Below are positions 39,990-47,800 of a stretch of 64,000 nucleotides of DNA, piece by piece. The stretch is from Bacteroidales bacterium UBA2861. GTDB taxonomy: Bacteria > Bacteroidota > Bacteroidia > Bacteroidales > UBA932. A program made the translations under genes and the position numbers. Below the pieces are notes generated by a model. It was not told the origin of the DNA and made no database searches. It saw nothing but the letters and a program-made list of their open reading frames with translations. Position 1 is the first letter of the stretch; each line of letters opens with the position of its first letter. Where the stretch lies: NCBI GenBank assembly GCA_002350615.1, contig DEFD01000031.1, positions 1 through 64,000 on the forward strand, given 5' to 3'.

Positions 39990-41279
39990 TTACCTCCTGC
40001 CGTGTTTGTGTCCTTTCTTACGCTTCGATGCGGCATAGCCGATGACGATTGCGACAAGGACCACTATTATGATTATATAGGTAAAGGAATTGGCATTGTC
40101 GCCTTTTACCCTGGACCACATGGCAAGAAGCTTGTCGGTATCCTTGCCCCAGTCGTGCTCGAGCGCGCAGCGGTCGATGACGGCCTTGTCGGGATAGAGC
40201 ACGGGGTTGACACGGATGGAATCGGCGTCGGGGCCGAAGAAATAGCTCAGGTCAACCGGCTCATATTCCTCGTCGATCTGGCTTTCGAGTACTTCAAAGG
40301 CTCCGTTGGCCGCTACGTAACCGGTTTCTTCCATGTTGCGGATGGCAATGTCCGGGCGGCACATGAAGTCGATGAAATATGTGGCGGCCTTGACGTTCTT
40401 CGCATACTTGGGGATCACCCATCCGTCGAACCATACGGTGCTGCCTTCCTCGGGAACGATATAGTCGAGATCCACTCCTACCTCTGCGGCTTCCTCGATC
40501 GCCCACACGGCGTCTCCGCTCCAGTTCAGGGATACGACACCGCGTCCCTTGGTCATCTGATCCTTGCCGAAATCGGCTTCCCAGCCGAGTACGCCGTCCT
40601 TAACCTGCTTGAGATAAGCTTCTACTGCAGCTATGGATTCGTCGGAAGAATCGTGCATGAGCTCTTCGAGGCTCACTTTGCCGGACTTCAGCTCTTCCTG
40701 CTTGAGATAGATGAGAACGGGACCGTAAACGTCGCGCGGAGCGTCTTTTATGAGGATGCGTCCGGCGAATTTAGGGTTGCGGATGATATCCCATGTCCCG
40801 GCCTCCTCGGGGGTGACTTCCGCCTTGTTATAGATGATGCCGGTGGTGCCCCACATGTAGGGGACGGAATATTCGTTGGCATCGATGTCCGGATTGATTT
40901 CCCTGAACATCTTGAGCATGTAGGGAGATTTGTTCAGGGCGATGTAGTTGATGGAATCCGGGATGGATGCGAAATCGAGGGGAAGGATGAGCCCGTCGTT
41001 GAGCATGCGCTCGATGATGTAATCCGAAGGGCAGACGACATCGTAGTCTTCATGTCCCTTCTCGATCTTGGAGAGCATGGTCTCGTTGATGTCGAAGGTC
41101 TGGTAAACCACCGTGATCTTCTCACCGGTCTTGGCCTCGTACCAGGCCTCGAATTCAGGGAGGACCGATTCGTCGATATAATCGGACCAGTTGTACACCT
41201 TAAGAACCGTGCCGCGGTCGCTGCCGCATGCTGTTGCGGCCAGGATGGCGGCCGCAAGGGCGAGAGTCTTGAATTTCAT
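39990..41279 (-). CDS. potD: spermidine/putrescine ABC transporter substrate-binding lipoprotein with C-terminal membrane anchor
   Basis: The 429-residue protein binds polyamine in the periplasm. The signal peptide ends in the lipobox AATACG (Cys18). The PotD fold shows VYNWSDYIDESVLPEFE at the N-terminus, VVCPSDYIIERM, and the substrate-site aromatic region SLNWSGDAVWAIEEA. Unusually, a second hydrophobic segment (TYIIIIVVLVAIVIGYAAS) followed by a basic tail (KRKKGHKHGRR) ends the protein. That suggests a C-terminal transmembrane anchor in addition to, or instead of, the lipid. It overlaps potC by 4 nt. Confidence 0.93.
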   Translation of the reverse strand: MKFKTLALAAAILAATACGSDRGTVLKVYNWSDYIDESVLPEFEAWYEAKTGEKITVVYQTFDINETMLSKIEKGHEDYDVVCPSDYIIERMLNDGLILPLDFASIPDSINYIALNKSPYMLKMFREINPDIDANEYSVPYMWGTTGIIYNKAEVTPEEAGTWDIIRNPKFAGRILIKDAPRDVYGPVLIYLKQEELKSGKVSLEELMHDSSDESIAAVEAYLKQVKDGVLGWEADFGKDQMTKGRGVVSLNWSGDAVWAIEEAAEVGVDLDYIVPEEGSTVWFDGWVIPKYAKNVKAATYFIDFMCRPDIAIRNMEETGYVAANGAFEVLESQIDEEYEPVDLSYFFGPDADSIRVNPVLYPDKAVIDRCALEHDWGKDTDKLLAMWSRVKGDNANSFTYIIIIVVLVAIVIGYAASKRKKGHKHGRR

Positions 41280-42082
41280 CGTTTATTGTCGTTTTTGGAA
41301 TTTCTGATGTTGATAAGCAGCAGGACCACCAGTATTATGAGGAAGATGATGGTCATGAGAGGTTTGAGTTCGGGGGTGAGCCCGCCCTTGCGCGCATCGG
41401 TATAGATGAACGTGGAAAGGGTGTCGAGCCCGATTGTCCCCCGCGTGAAGAAGGTCACGGCGAAATCGTCGAGACTCATCGTAAAGGAAAGGATGAATCC
41501 TGATATCATGCCGGGACGAAGCGCCGGGACAAGGACCTTGCGTAGGGCCTGCATGGGAGTGGCCCCGAGGTCAAGGGCGGCCTCGTAGATGTTGGGATTC
41601 AGCTGTGAGAGCTTAGGCATCACGTTCAGGACCACGTAGGGGGTGCAGAAAGTGATGTGGGCGAGGATCACGGTAGTATAGCCCTGGCTGATATGCAGGA
41701 AAACGAAAAGCAGGAACAGCGAAACGCCCGTGATGATATCCGGATTGATCATCGGGATATTGTTCAGGAAACTCATGACAGCCCTGTTCCGAGGTTTGAG
41801 CTTGGAGATGCCGATGGCGGCAAGGGTGCCAAGAATCGTGGCGGCGGTCGCTGCCGCGAGTGCTATCAGGACGGTGTTCTTCACCGCAGAAAGCAGCCCT
41901 GCGGAATTCTGCATGGATCCCGTGAACAGGTTCTGGTAGAGCCTGAGCGAGAATCCGGTCCAGTTGCCAAGGGATTTGGCCTCGGTGAACGAGAATACCG
42001 CTATGAATACGATGGGTGCGTAGAGCACTGCCATGAGCACCCAGAGGTAGATCTTTGCAAAAATGCGTCCTCCTTTCATCAT
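41276..42082 (-). CDS. potC: spermidine/putrescine ABC transporter permease PotC
   Basis: The 268-residue inner-membrane permease has six hydrophobic segments. The ATPase-coupling EAA loop reads AALDLGATPMQALRKVLVPALRPG. The N-terminus YLWVLMAVLYAPIVFIAVFSF is typical of PotC. It overlaps potD by 4 nt and potB by 4 nt, so the three are translationally coupled. Confidence 0.94.
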   Translation of the reverse strand: MMKGGRIFAKIYLWVLMAVLYAPIVFIAVFSFTEAKSLGNWTGFSLRLYQNLFTGSMQNSAGLLSAVKNTVLIALAAATAATILGTLAAIGISKLKPRNRAVMSFLNNIPMINPDIITGVSLFLLFVFLHISQGYTTVILAHITFCTPYVVLNVMPKLSQLNPNIYEAALDLGATPMQALRKVLVPALRPGMISGFILSFTMSLDDFAVTFFTRGTIGLDTLSTFIYTDARKGGLTPELKPLMTIIFLIILVVLLLINIRNSKNDNKR

Positions 42083-42852
42083 ATGGCCCCTCCCGCAGCG
42101 TCTTCAGTATTGCCGCCGCCCTGCAGGACGGTGGTAATGGCGATTATGATGAGCATGATGAGCGAAAGCGCCGCACCGTAATTCCACATCGAATTGTTGA
42201 TGTTCTCCTGGATGATCGTTCCGAAGAGTTTTATCTTGTTGTTGGTGAGGAATTCGGAAATGGCGAAAGTGGACACCGTAGGCATGAAGACCATCATGAC
42301 TCCGCTCCATACTCCGGGCATGGAGAGGGGGAGGGTCACCTTGCGGAAAACTTCCGCCGGCGTGGCCCCGAGGTCCTGTGCGGCTTCCGCGTATGATTTG
42401 TCCATCTTGTTGAGCTGGTTGTAGATGGGGTAGATCATGAAAGGAAGGAAGTCGTAGCACATACCGAAGAGCAGGGTGCCCTTGCCCAGCTGGATGCCTG
42501 CCATATTGAACAGTTCAGCCGTTGCCAGGGTGCGCATGAGGGCGTTTATCCACATGGGCAGGATGAAGAGTACCACCGTCACCGCGCTTCGGTTGAGATT
42601 CTTGTCGGCAAGGATGTATGCCGCAGGATAGCCCAGGAGTATGCACAGAAGCGTATTCTCCACCGCCACTTCGATGGACAGGGCGAAGGTGCCCAGGGAA
42701 TCGCCGTCGGAGAAGAACTTCGCGATGTTGGACAGCGTGAAGTGCCCGCTGTTGTCCTGGAAGGCATATACAACCACCATTATCAGCGGCAGGACGACAA
42801 ATAGAAGCAGGAAGATGAAATAGGGCAGGGCCCAGGTTGATCTCTTATTCAT
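42079..42852 (-). CDS. potB: spermidine/putrescine ABC transporter permease PotB
   Basis: The 257-residue permease partner of PotC has six hydrophobic segments and the EAA loop AQDLGATPAEVFRKVTLPLSMPG. I choose ATG 42852, which overlaps the potA stop by 8 nt and gives MNKRSTWALPYF. An in-frame ATG at 42873 would add seven residues and overlap potA by 29 nt. Substrate range follows from PotD and gene order. Confidence 0.93.
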   Translation of the reverse strand: MNKRSTWALPYFIFLLLFVVLPLIMVVVYAFQDNSGHFTLSNIAKFFSDGDSLGTFALSIEVAVENTLLCILLGYPAAYILADKNLNRSAVTVVLFILPMWINALMRTLATAELFNMAGIQLGKGTLLFGMCYDFLPFMIYPIYNQLNKMDKSYAEAAQDLGATPAEVFRKVTLPLSMPGVWSGVMMVFMPTVSTFAISEFLTNNKIKLFGTIIQENINNSMWNYGAALSLIMLIIIAITTVLQGGGNTEDAAGGAI

Positions 42853-44239
42853 TTCCGTCGTCTGCTTTGACAATTTGAATGTCCTTTGGAGCTATCCTGA
42901 TGCCGACGAAGTCGTTCTTGTCCCAGACGTCGTTGGTGTCCACCCAAATCTTTTCGCCGCTCTCTGTCTTTATGGTAAGGTGATAGTGGTTTCCTTTATA
43001 GAGGATGAAGTCCACGTTTCCGGTGGTCACGGCTTCGTCTTCATGGTCCAGAAGGTCCACTTTGCCGAAGGCGATCCTTGCGATCACCTCGTCTCCGGCC
43101 GAGAATCCGTCGGTGGAGCATTCCCACTCGGCTCCGAGGAAGGATACGCGTCCATCGGCGACGACGCTGGCGCGGTAGCTGTTCTGCGTACGCTCCTTCT
43201 TCATTACCTGGATGTCGCCGGGACGGATATGCATGCCGACTGTGGTGCCGGGCTCGAAAGCGTTGTAATCCTGGATCATGAGCTCGTTGCCGCTGTCGGT
43301 GTCCACGAACATCTCATAGTGGACGCCCTTGAAGGTGCAGCTGCGCACTGTGCCCGTAAATTGTTCGCCTTCAGTATTTTTCTTTATGTAGATATCTTCA
43401 GGCCGGATAACTACGTCCACGGGAACATTCTCTCCGAAGCCCTTGTCCACGCAGTCGAAATCGTGCCCGATGAAACTCACCCGCTTGTCTTCGATCATGG
43501 TTCCGTTCAGGATATTGCTTTCGCCGATGAAATCCGCCACGAAACTGTTGACCGGCTCGTTGTAGATGTCGGTAGGGGTGCCTATCTGCTGGATCTTGCC
43601 TTCGTTCATCACCACTATGGTGTCGCTGAGGGTAAGGGCCTCTTCCTGGTCGTGGGTCACGTAGATGAAGGTTATGCCGAGCTTCTGGTGCATTTCCTTG
43701 AGCTCTATCTGCATGTCCTTGCGCATCTTGAGGTCCAGTGCGGCGAGGGGCTCGTCCAGAAGGAGAACCTTCGGCCTGTTCACGATGGCGCGTGCAATGG
43801 CTATGCGCTGCTGCTGACCTCCGGAAAGGGTTTCCACGTCGCGGTCCTCATAGTCGGACATAGCCACGAGCTTGAGCACTTTGCGTACGCGTTTGTCTAT
43901 TTCCTCTTCGGGAACCTTCTTGAGCTTGAGCCCGAAGGCGATGTTGTCGTAAACATCGAGGTGCGGAAACAGGGCGTAGCGCTGGAAAACCGTATTCAGG
44001 GGCCGCAGGTGCGGGGGAGTGTCGAGAATGTCCTTGCCTTCGAGCAGGATGCTGCCGGAATCCGGACGCATGAAGCCCGCAATCATGCGGAGGAGGGTTG
44101 TCTTGCCGCATCCGGAGGGGCCGAGAAGTGTCAGGAATTCTCCTTTGCGGACATAAAGATTGATATCGTCGAGCACTTTCTTTTCGCCGAAGCTCTTGCA
44201 GAGATGCCCGATGTCTATGATGCGTTCTTCGCTTGCCAT
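42845..44239 (-). CDS. potA: spermidine/putrescine ABC transporter ATPase PotA with duplicated TOBE region
   Basis: The 464-residue ATPase energises polyamine import. It has Walker A GPSGCGKTTLLRM, signature LSGGQQQRIAIARA, Walker B VLLLDEPLAALD and the H-loop VTHDQEEAL within about 240 residues. The C-terminal ~220 residues contain two TOBE-like units, each ending in the phrase IRPGDIQV or IAPKDIQI. Typical PotA (about 370 residues) has one, so this copy is extended by about 90 residues. It starts 1 nt after the porin gene stop and leads potB. Confidence 0.94.
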   Translation of the reverse strand: MASEERIIDIGHLCKSFGEKKVLDDINLYVRKGEFLTLLGPSGCGKTTLLRMIAGFMRPDSGSILLEGKDILDTPPHLRPLNTVFQRYALFPHLDVYDNIAFGLKLKKVPEEEIDKRVRKVLKLVAMSDYEDRDVETLSGGQQQRIAIARAIVNRPKVLLLDEPLAALDLKMRKDMQIELKEMHQKLGITFIYVTHDQEEALTLSDTIVVMNEGKIQQIGTPTDIYNEPVNSFVADFIGESNILNGTMIEDKRVSFIGHDFDCVDKGFGENVPVDVVIRPEDIYIKKNTEGEQFTGTVRSCTFKGVHYEMFVDTDSGNELMIQDYNAFEPGTTVGMHIRPGDIQVMKKERTQNSYRASVVADGRVSFLGAEWECSTDGFSAGDEVIARIAFGKVDLLDHEDEAVTTGNVDFILYKGNHYHLTIKTESGEKIWVDTNDVWDKNDFVGIRIAPKDIQIVKADDGNE

Positions 44240-45292
44240 TTACTTTCCGATATGGAGGTTCAGATAATACATTACGCCGGCGGTGAGCTCATAAGCACCG
44301 CTGATGGTGCTGCGGGAGAATGCCGCATGGACCCGCAGGTCCCTGCTCTCCCTGAGGGGGAACCAGTGCGCGCTTGCGCCGATGTTCCACTGTGTCCCGG
44401 CTTCGTCTCCGGGATACCAGCGGGCATGCTCGATTCCGCCTTTAAGCTGGAAATCGAATTTCTCGCCCAGTGAGTACCAGAGGGAAGCGTAGGCGCTGTG
44501 CCCCTTTGTGAGATAGCCGTCCCAGTCGCAGACTGCATTCCAGTAGTCGATTCCTGCTGCGAGGGCGTCCGTAATGCTTATTTTCTGCCCGAGGCAGACA
44601 AGGGGATAGTATTCCCCGTCGCCTTTCCCGATGGCGGAAAAACTCCATATGTTGCTGAAAATGCCATATTCACCCACCCATTTGGCCGAATAGTTCCAGA
44701 TACCGCTGCTGAAAGGCCTTTCTCCGTAGGGGGAAGTGCTGATCTGCGCCGCGAGGGTGGTGTTTTCAGATTCGTTCGTCCATCCGAAAGCTCCCTGCCA
44801 CTGATAGGGAGCGAAATTGTTCCATAGCGTGGAAAGCATCTGGGGATGCACGTCGAAGTCGTAGTCGTCGAACTCGAAACCGCCGAGATAGACCATGTCC
44901 TTTCCGACATTCACCCAGAAATTGCCCAGGCTGTAGCTGAGATATGCCCAGTCGCACCAGTTGGTCCAGTCGCTGTGCCAGGTGTACTTGTAAAGGTCCG
45001 TGACATAGCTGCCGTCCCACTTCCGGTCCGTGAGCCCGAAGCTCGCCCAGTGGTTTTCAACGCTGAAAGAGAGATTCTCAGTGATGTTCCCTTCGAAGAG
45101 GGTGTAGATTGAAGAATTGCCGAGAGTAGGGCCGCCTTTTTCTTCGGTCTTTCCTACAGGGCCATACGCGCCGAGGTCGAGCCTCGGGATAATAGTCAAC
45201 TCGGCACCTGTGCCGGGTTCGTCAGCCTCTTGTGAGAACAAGAGGAAGCAGGGCAGCGAGAGGGCTGCACAAACTAGCAGGATTTTCTTCAT
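44240..45292 (-). CDS. outer-membrane porin-like beta-barrel leading the pot operon
   Basis: The 350-residue protein has a signal peptide (ILLVCAALSLPCFLLFSQ) and a mature part made of alternating amphipathic strands rich in Trp/Tyr (YLSYSLGNFWVNVGKDM, GGFEFDDYDFDVHPQ). It ends in a strand with aromatic residues (GVMYYLNLHIGK), as expected for an outer-membrane barrel. It shares the GKxxxxxGGxEFD core with the second porin at 62836-63828. It ends 1 nt before potA and is the first gene of the operon, so I infer it lets polyamines cross the outer membrane. Confidence 0.82.
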   Translation of the reverse strand: MKKILLVCAALSLPCFLLFSQEADEPGTGAELTIIPRLDLGAYGPVGKTEEKGGPTLGNSSIYTLFEGNITENLSFSVENHWASFGLTDRKWDGSYVTDLYKYTWHSDWTNWCDWAYLSYSLGNFWVNVGKDMVYLGGFEFDDYDFDVHPQMLSTLWNNFAPYQWQGAFGWTNESENTTLAAQISTSPYGERPFSSGIWNYSAKWVGEYGIFSNIWSFSAIGKGDGEYYPLVCLGQKISITDALAAGIDYWNAVCDWDGYLTKGHSAYASLWYSLGEKFDFQLKGGIEHARWYPGDEAGTQWNIGASAHWFPLRESRDLRVHAAFSRSTISGAYELTAGVMYYLNLHIGK

Positions 45293-45329
45293 TAGGCCGC
45301 ATAAAAAATTATTTGGTTCAACTTGGGCG

Positions 45330-45337
45330 CAAAGTTA
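45330..45337 (-). promoter_or_regulatory. -7 box of the porin-pot operon
   Basis: The minus strand reads TAACTTTG, 37 nt before the porin ATG. I see no clear -33 box. Confidence 0.45.
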
Positions 45338-45367
45338 TAAAAATTGTTGATAAATATACTGTTTGCA

Positions 45368-45401
45368 TTTGAAAAATTGAGGCGTGTATTTGCTATATTT
45401 G
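45368..45401 (+). promoter_or_regulatory. promoter of the nucleoside kinase gene
   Basis: TTTG (45368-45371), a 22-nt spacer (slightly long) and TATATTTG (45394-45401) lie 18 nt before ATG 45420. Confidence 0.55.
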
Positions 45402-45419
45402 CACATCACTGAGAGTACG

Positions 45420-47090
45420 ATGATCCACGTCTTTTGCAAAAACAATTCTGCGAGCAAATCCTTCAGGGAAGGAACCACTCTGCTCGACATGCTTCCGGAG
45501 TTCAATTTCGACAAACCCTTCCCGATAGTATCGGCCAGGGTGAACAACGTCTCACAGGGACTCAAGTTCCGGGTTTACAACAACCGCGACGTCGAATTCC
45601 TGGACTGCACATCCCCCAGCGGCATGCGCGTTTACATCCGTTCTCTGAGCTTCCTGCTGTGCAAGGCTACGCGCGACGTGTTCCGCGGAAGCCGGATATA
45701 TATCGAGCATCCCATCTTCCACGGCTACTACTGCGAGCTTGTGAAGGCGGACAAGAAGCCTGTGACTCAGGAGGATATCGATAAGATAAAGGCGAGGATG
45801 CAGCAGCTCGTGGACAAGGACATGGCGTTCCACCGCTATGAGGTGCAGACTCCGGAAGCCATCCGCATCTTCCGCGAAAAGGGTCTCGACGACAAGGTGA
45901 AGCTGCTCGAAACCAGCGGGGAAGTGTATATGAACTATTACACCCTCGGCCGTACCGCGGATTATTATTATGGAAGGCTGGTGCCGAGCGCCTCTTTCCT
46001 CAAGGTGTTCGACCTGAAGCTGTATCATAAGGGAATGCTGCTGCTGGGTCCGGACAAGCACGACCCCTATAAACTCGCTCCCTATGTGGACCAGCCCAAG
46101 ACCTTCGCGATGTTCTCGGAGAACCTCAAATGGAACAATATCATGGGCTTGCGGACAGTGGGAGACCTTAACCACGCCCTGCTCGAAAATGGCGGCAGCG
46201 ACTATGTCCAGATTGCCGAAGCCCTACAGGAGAAAAAGATCGTGCGCATAGCGGAGGAGATAGAGAAACGCTACCGCTCGCGCAGCAAGGTGAGGGTAGT
46301 GCTCATCACAGGCCCGTCAAGTTCCGGAAAGACTACATTCTCCAAGAGGCTCAGCATCCAGTTGAAGGCATGCGGACTCCGTCCTCTTAGCTTCAGTACT
46401 GACGATTACTTTGTGGACAGGGAGAAAACCCCGCTTCTGCCGGACGGAAGCTATGATTTCGATAATTTCGACACTGTTGACCACAAACTTCTCGAAAAGG
46501 ACCTGCTCCGCATCATATCCGGAGAATCAGTGGAAGTCCCCGAGTACAACTTTGTCACCGGCAAAAGGGAATATAAGGGAAAGATGCTCCGTCTCGGCCC
46601 CCAGAACGTGATTATCCTGGAAGGGATACATGCCCTGAATCCCCGTCTGACCAGGAAAATTCCCGATTCGAAAAAGTACAAGATATTCATTTCGACTCTC
46701 ACCGGCACGGCGCTTGACAACCACAACTGCATTCCCACCAGCGACAACAGGCTTCTGCGGCGTATTGTCCGCGATGTCAACAAAGGGGCTTTTACGGCTC
46801 GTGAGACCATCAGCCAGTGGCCGAAGGTGCGTGCTGCCGAAGACGAATGGATTTATCCTTATCAGGAGATGGCCGACGTCATGTTCAATTCCGCCTACCT
46901 CGTGGAATTCGCGGTCCTGCGCAATCATGCCGAACCGATACTGCGGAGCGTCCCCAAAAACTGCCCAGAATACAGCGAAGCCCACCGCCTGCTGAAATTC
47001 ATCCATTATTTCACTCCGATAACGGACAAGGAAATACCTCCGACCTCGCTGCTCAGGGAATTCGTCGGAGGGTCGAGTTTCAAATACTGA
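45420..47090 (+). CDS. uridine kinase-like nucleoside kinase with N-terminal TGS/ThrRS-like region
   Basis: The 556-residue protein has an N-terminal part resembling the TGS and second domains of threonyl-tRNA synthetase (KSFREGTTLLDML, then FHRYEVQTPEAIRIF) and a C-terminal P-loop kinase of the uridine kinase type with Walker A ITGPSSSGKTTFSKR and FSTDDYFVDREKTPLLPDG. This fused architecture recurs in Bacteroidota and Firmicutes. The phosphorylated nucleoside is not certain. ATG 45420 follows the promoter box; the longer frame does not. It overlaps the convergent phosphatase by 11 nt. Confidence 0.9.
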   Translation: MIHVFCKNNSASKSFREGTTLLDMLPEFNFDKPFPIVSARVNNVSQGLKFRVYNNRDVEFLDCTSPSGMRVYIRSLSFLLCKATRDVFRGSRIYIEHPIFHGYYCELVKADKKPVTQEDIDKIKARMQQLVDKDMAFHRYEVQTPEAIRIFREKGLDDKVKLLETSGEVYMNYYTLGRTADYYYGRLVPSASFLKVFDLKLYHKGMLLLGPDKHDPYKLAPYVDQPKTFAMFSENLKWNNIMGLRTVGDLNHALLENGGSDYVQIAEALQEKKIVRIAEEIEKRYRSRSKVRVVLITGPSSSGKTTFSKRLSIQLKACGLRPLSFSTDDYFVDREKTPLLPDGSYDFDNFDTVDHKLLEKDLLRIISGESVEVPEYNFVTGKREYKGKMLRLGPQNVIILEGIHALNPRLTRKIPDSKKYKIFISTLTGTALDNHNCIPTSDNRLLRRIVRDVNKGAFTARETISQWPKVRAAEDEWIYPYQEMADVMFNSAYLVEFAVLRNHAEPILRSVPKNCPEYSEAHRLLKFIHYFTPITDKEIPPTSLLREFVGGSSFKY

Positions 47091-47781
47091 CCTCTCTGAT
47101 GGCTGCGAATGCCTTTTCGCATGCCGCATCCAGCTTCACTTCCAGATAATGGGAGATCATGCGCGGGTTGTGAATGTCGCTGCCCGCCATTGAATAGTAG
47201 CCGCCTTTGAGCAGATGCAGGGCCCTTTTCTGGACGCTGGTTCCGTACATGCCTGCAAGGGATCCGAGGTTCATCTGAAGCATGATGCCCTTGTCGCGCA
47301 GCTTGTCATATTCGCTCATCTCCATATACATATATCTTTCGGGATGGGCGAGGATGATTTCATATCCGGAGGTCTGGATGTTGAAAAAGATATCGTTCAG
47401 ACCCGACGGGGGCTGAAGGTAGGACGTTTCCACGAGAACTCGGTTCCCGTCACCGTGGGTGAGCAGGTCGCCGTCGGCAAGCCTCTGCAGGAAAAGCGTG
47501 TCCAGCATGTATTCCGCCGCCAGATGCAATTTTATTCCGCCCTTGTATTCCCCGCGGAAGGCTTCGAATCGGGCGCGCAGGCCTTCAGTCGTGTTGGGGA
47601 CGTCCGCCATGACGTGGGGAGTGAATACCACTTCCCTGATTCCGAGTTCTTCGTAACGTCCGAGAATCTGAAGACTGTCTGAAAGCTTTTGCACGCCGTC
47701 ATCTACCCCCGGGAGGATATGACTGTGGCAGTCTGTAAAACCGGAAAGGTCTATGGGCTTGTTATGACGGAAAAGAAACAT
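47080..47781 (-). CDS. PHP-family tyrosine-protein phosphatase (CpsB/YwqE type)
   Basis: The 233-residue protein is a metal-dependent phosphatase of the polymerase/histidinol phosphatase fold. Metal ligands are visible in FTDCHSHILPGVDDGV near the N-terminus, VFTPHVMADV, LAAEYMLD, LAHPERY and AGSDIHNPR. CpsB-type enzymes dephosphorylate the tyrosine kinases that control capsule or exopolysaccharide export. No such kinase or polysaccharide locus is adjacent, so the partner must lie elsewhere. Confidence 0.87.
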   Translation of the reverse strand: MFLFRHNKPIDLSGFTDCHSHILPGVDDGVQKLSDSLQILGRYEELGIREVVFTPHVMADVPNTTEGLRARFEAFRGEYKGGIKLHLAAEYMLDTLFLQRLADGDLLTHGDGNRVLVETSYLQPPSGLNDIFFNIQTSGYEIILAHPERYMYMEMSEYDKLRDKGIMLQMNLGSLAGMYGTSVQKRALHLLKGGYYSMAGSDIHNPRMISHYLEVKLDAACEKAFAAIREVSI

Positions 47782-47800
47782 ATGTCTGCAAAGATAAATC

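Noticed and set aside
39660..41405. 581-residue open frame on the plus strand
   Set aside because: It lies antisense to the HerA-like and potD genes, and its residues look like reverse-frame coding (many Gly/Val/His, no domain).
42875..44473. 532-residue open frame on the plus strand
   Set aside because: It is the antisense shadow of potA, whose motifs are complete.
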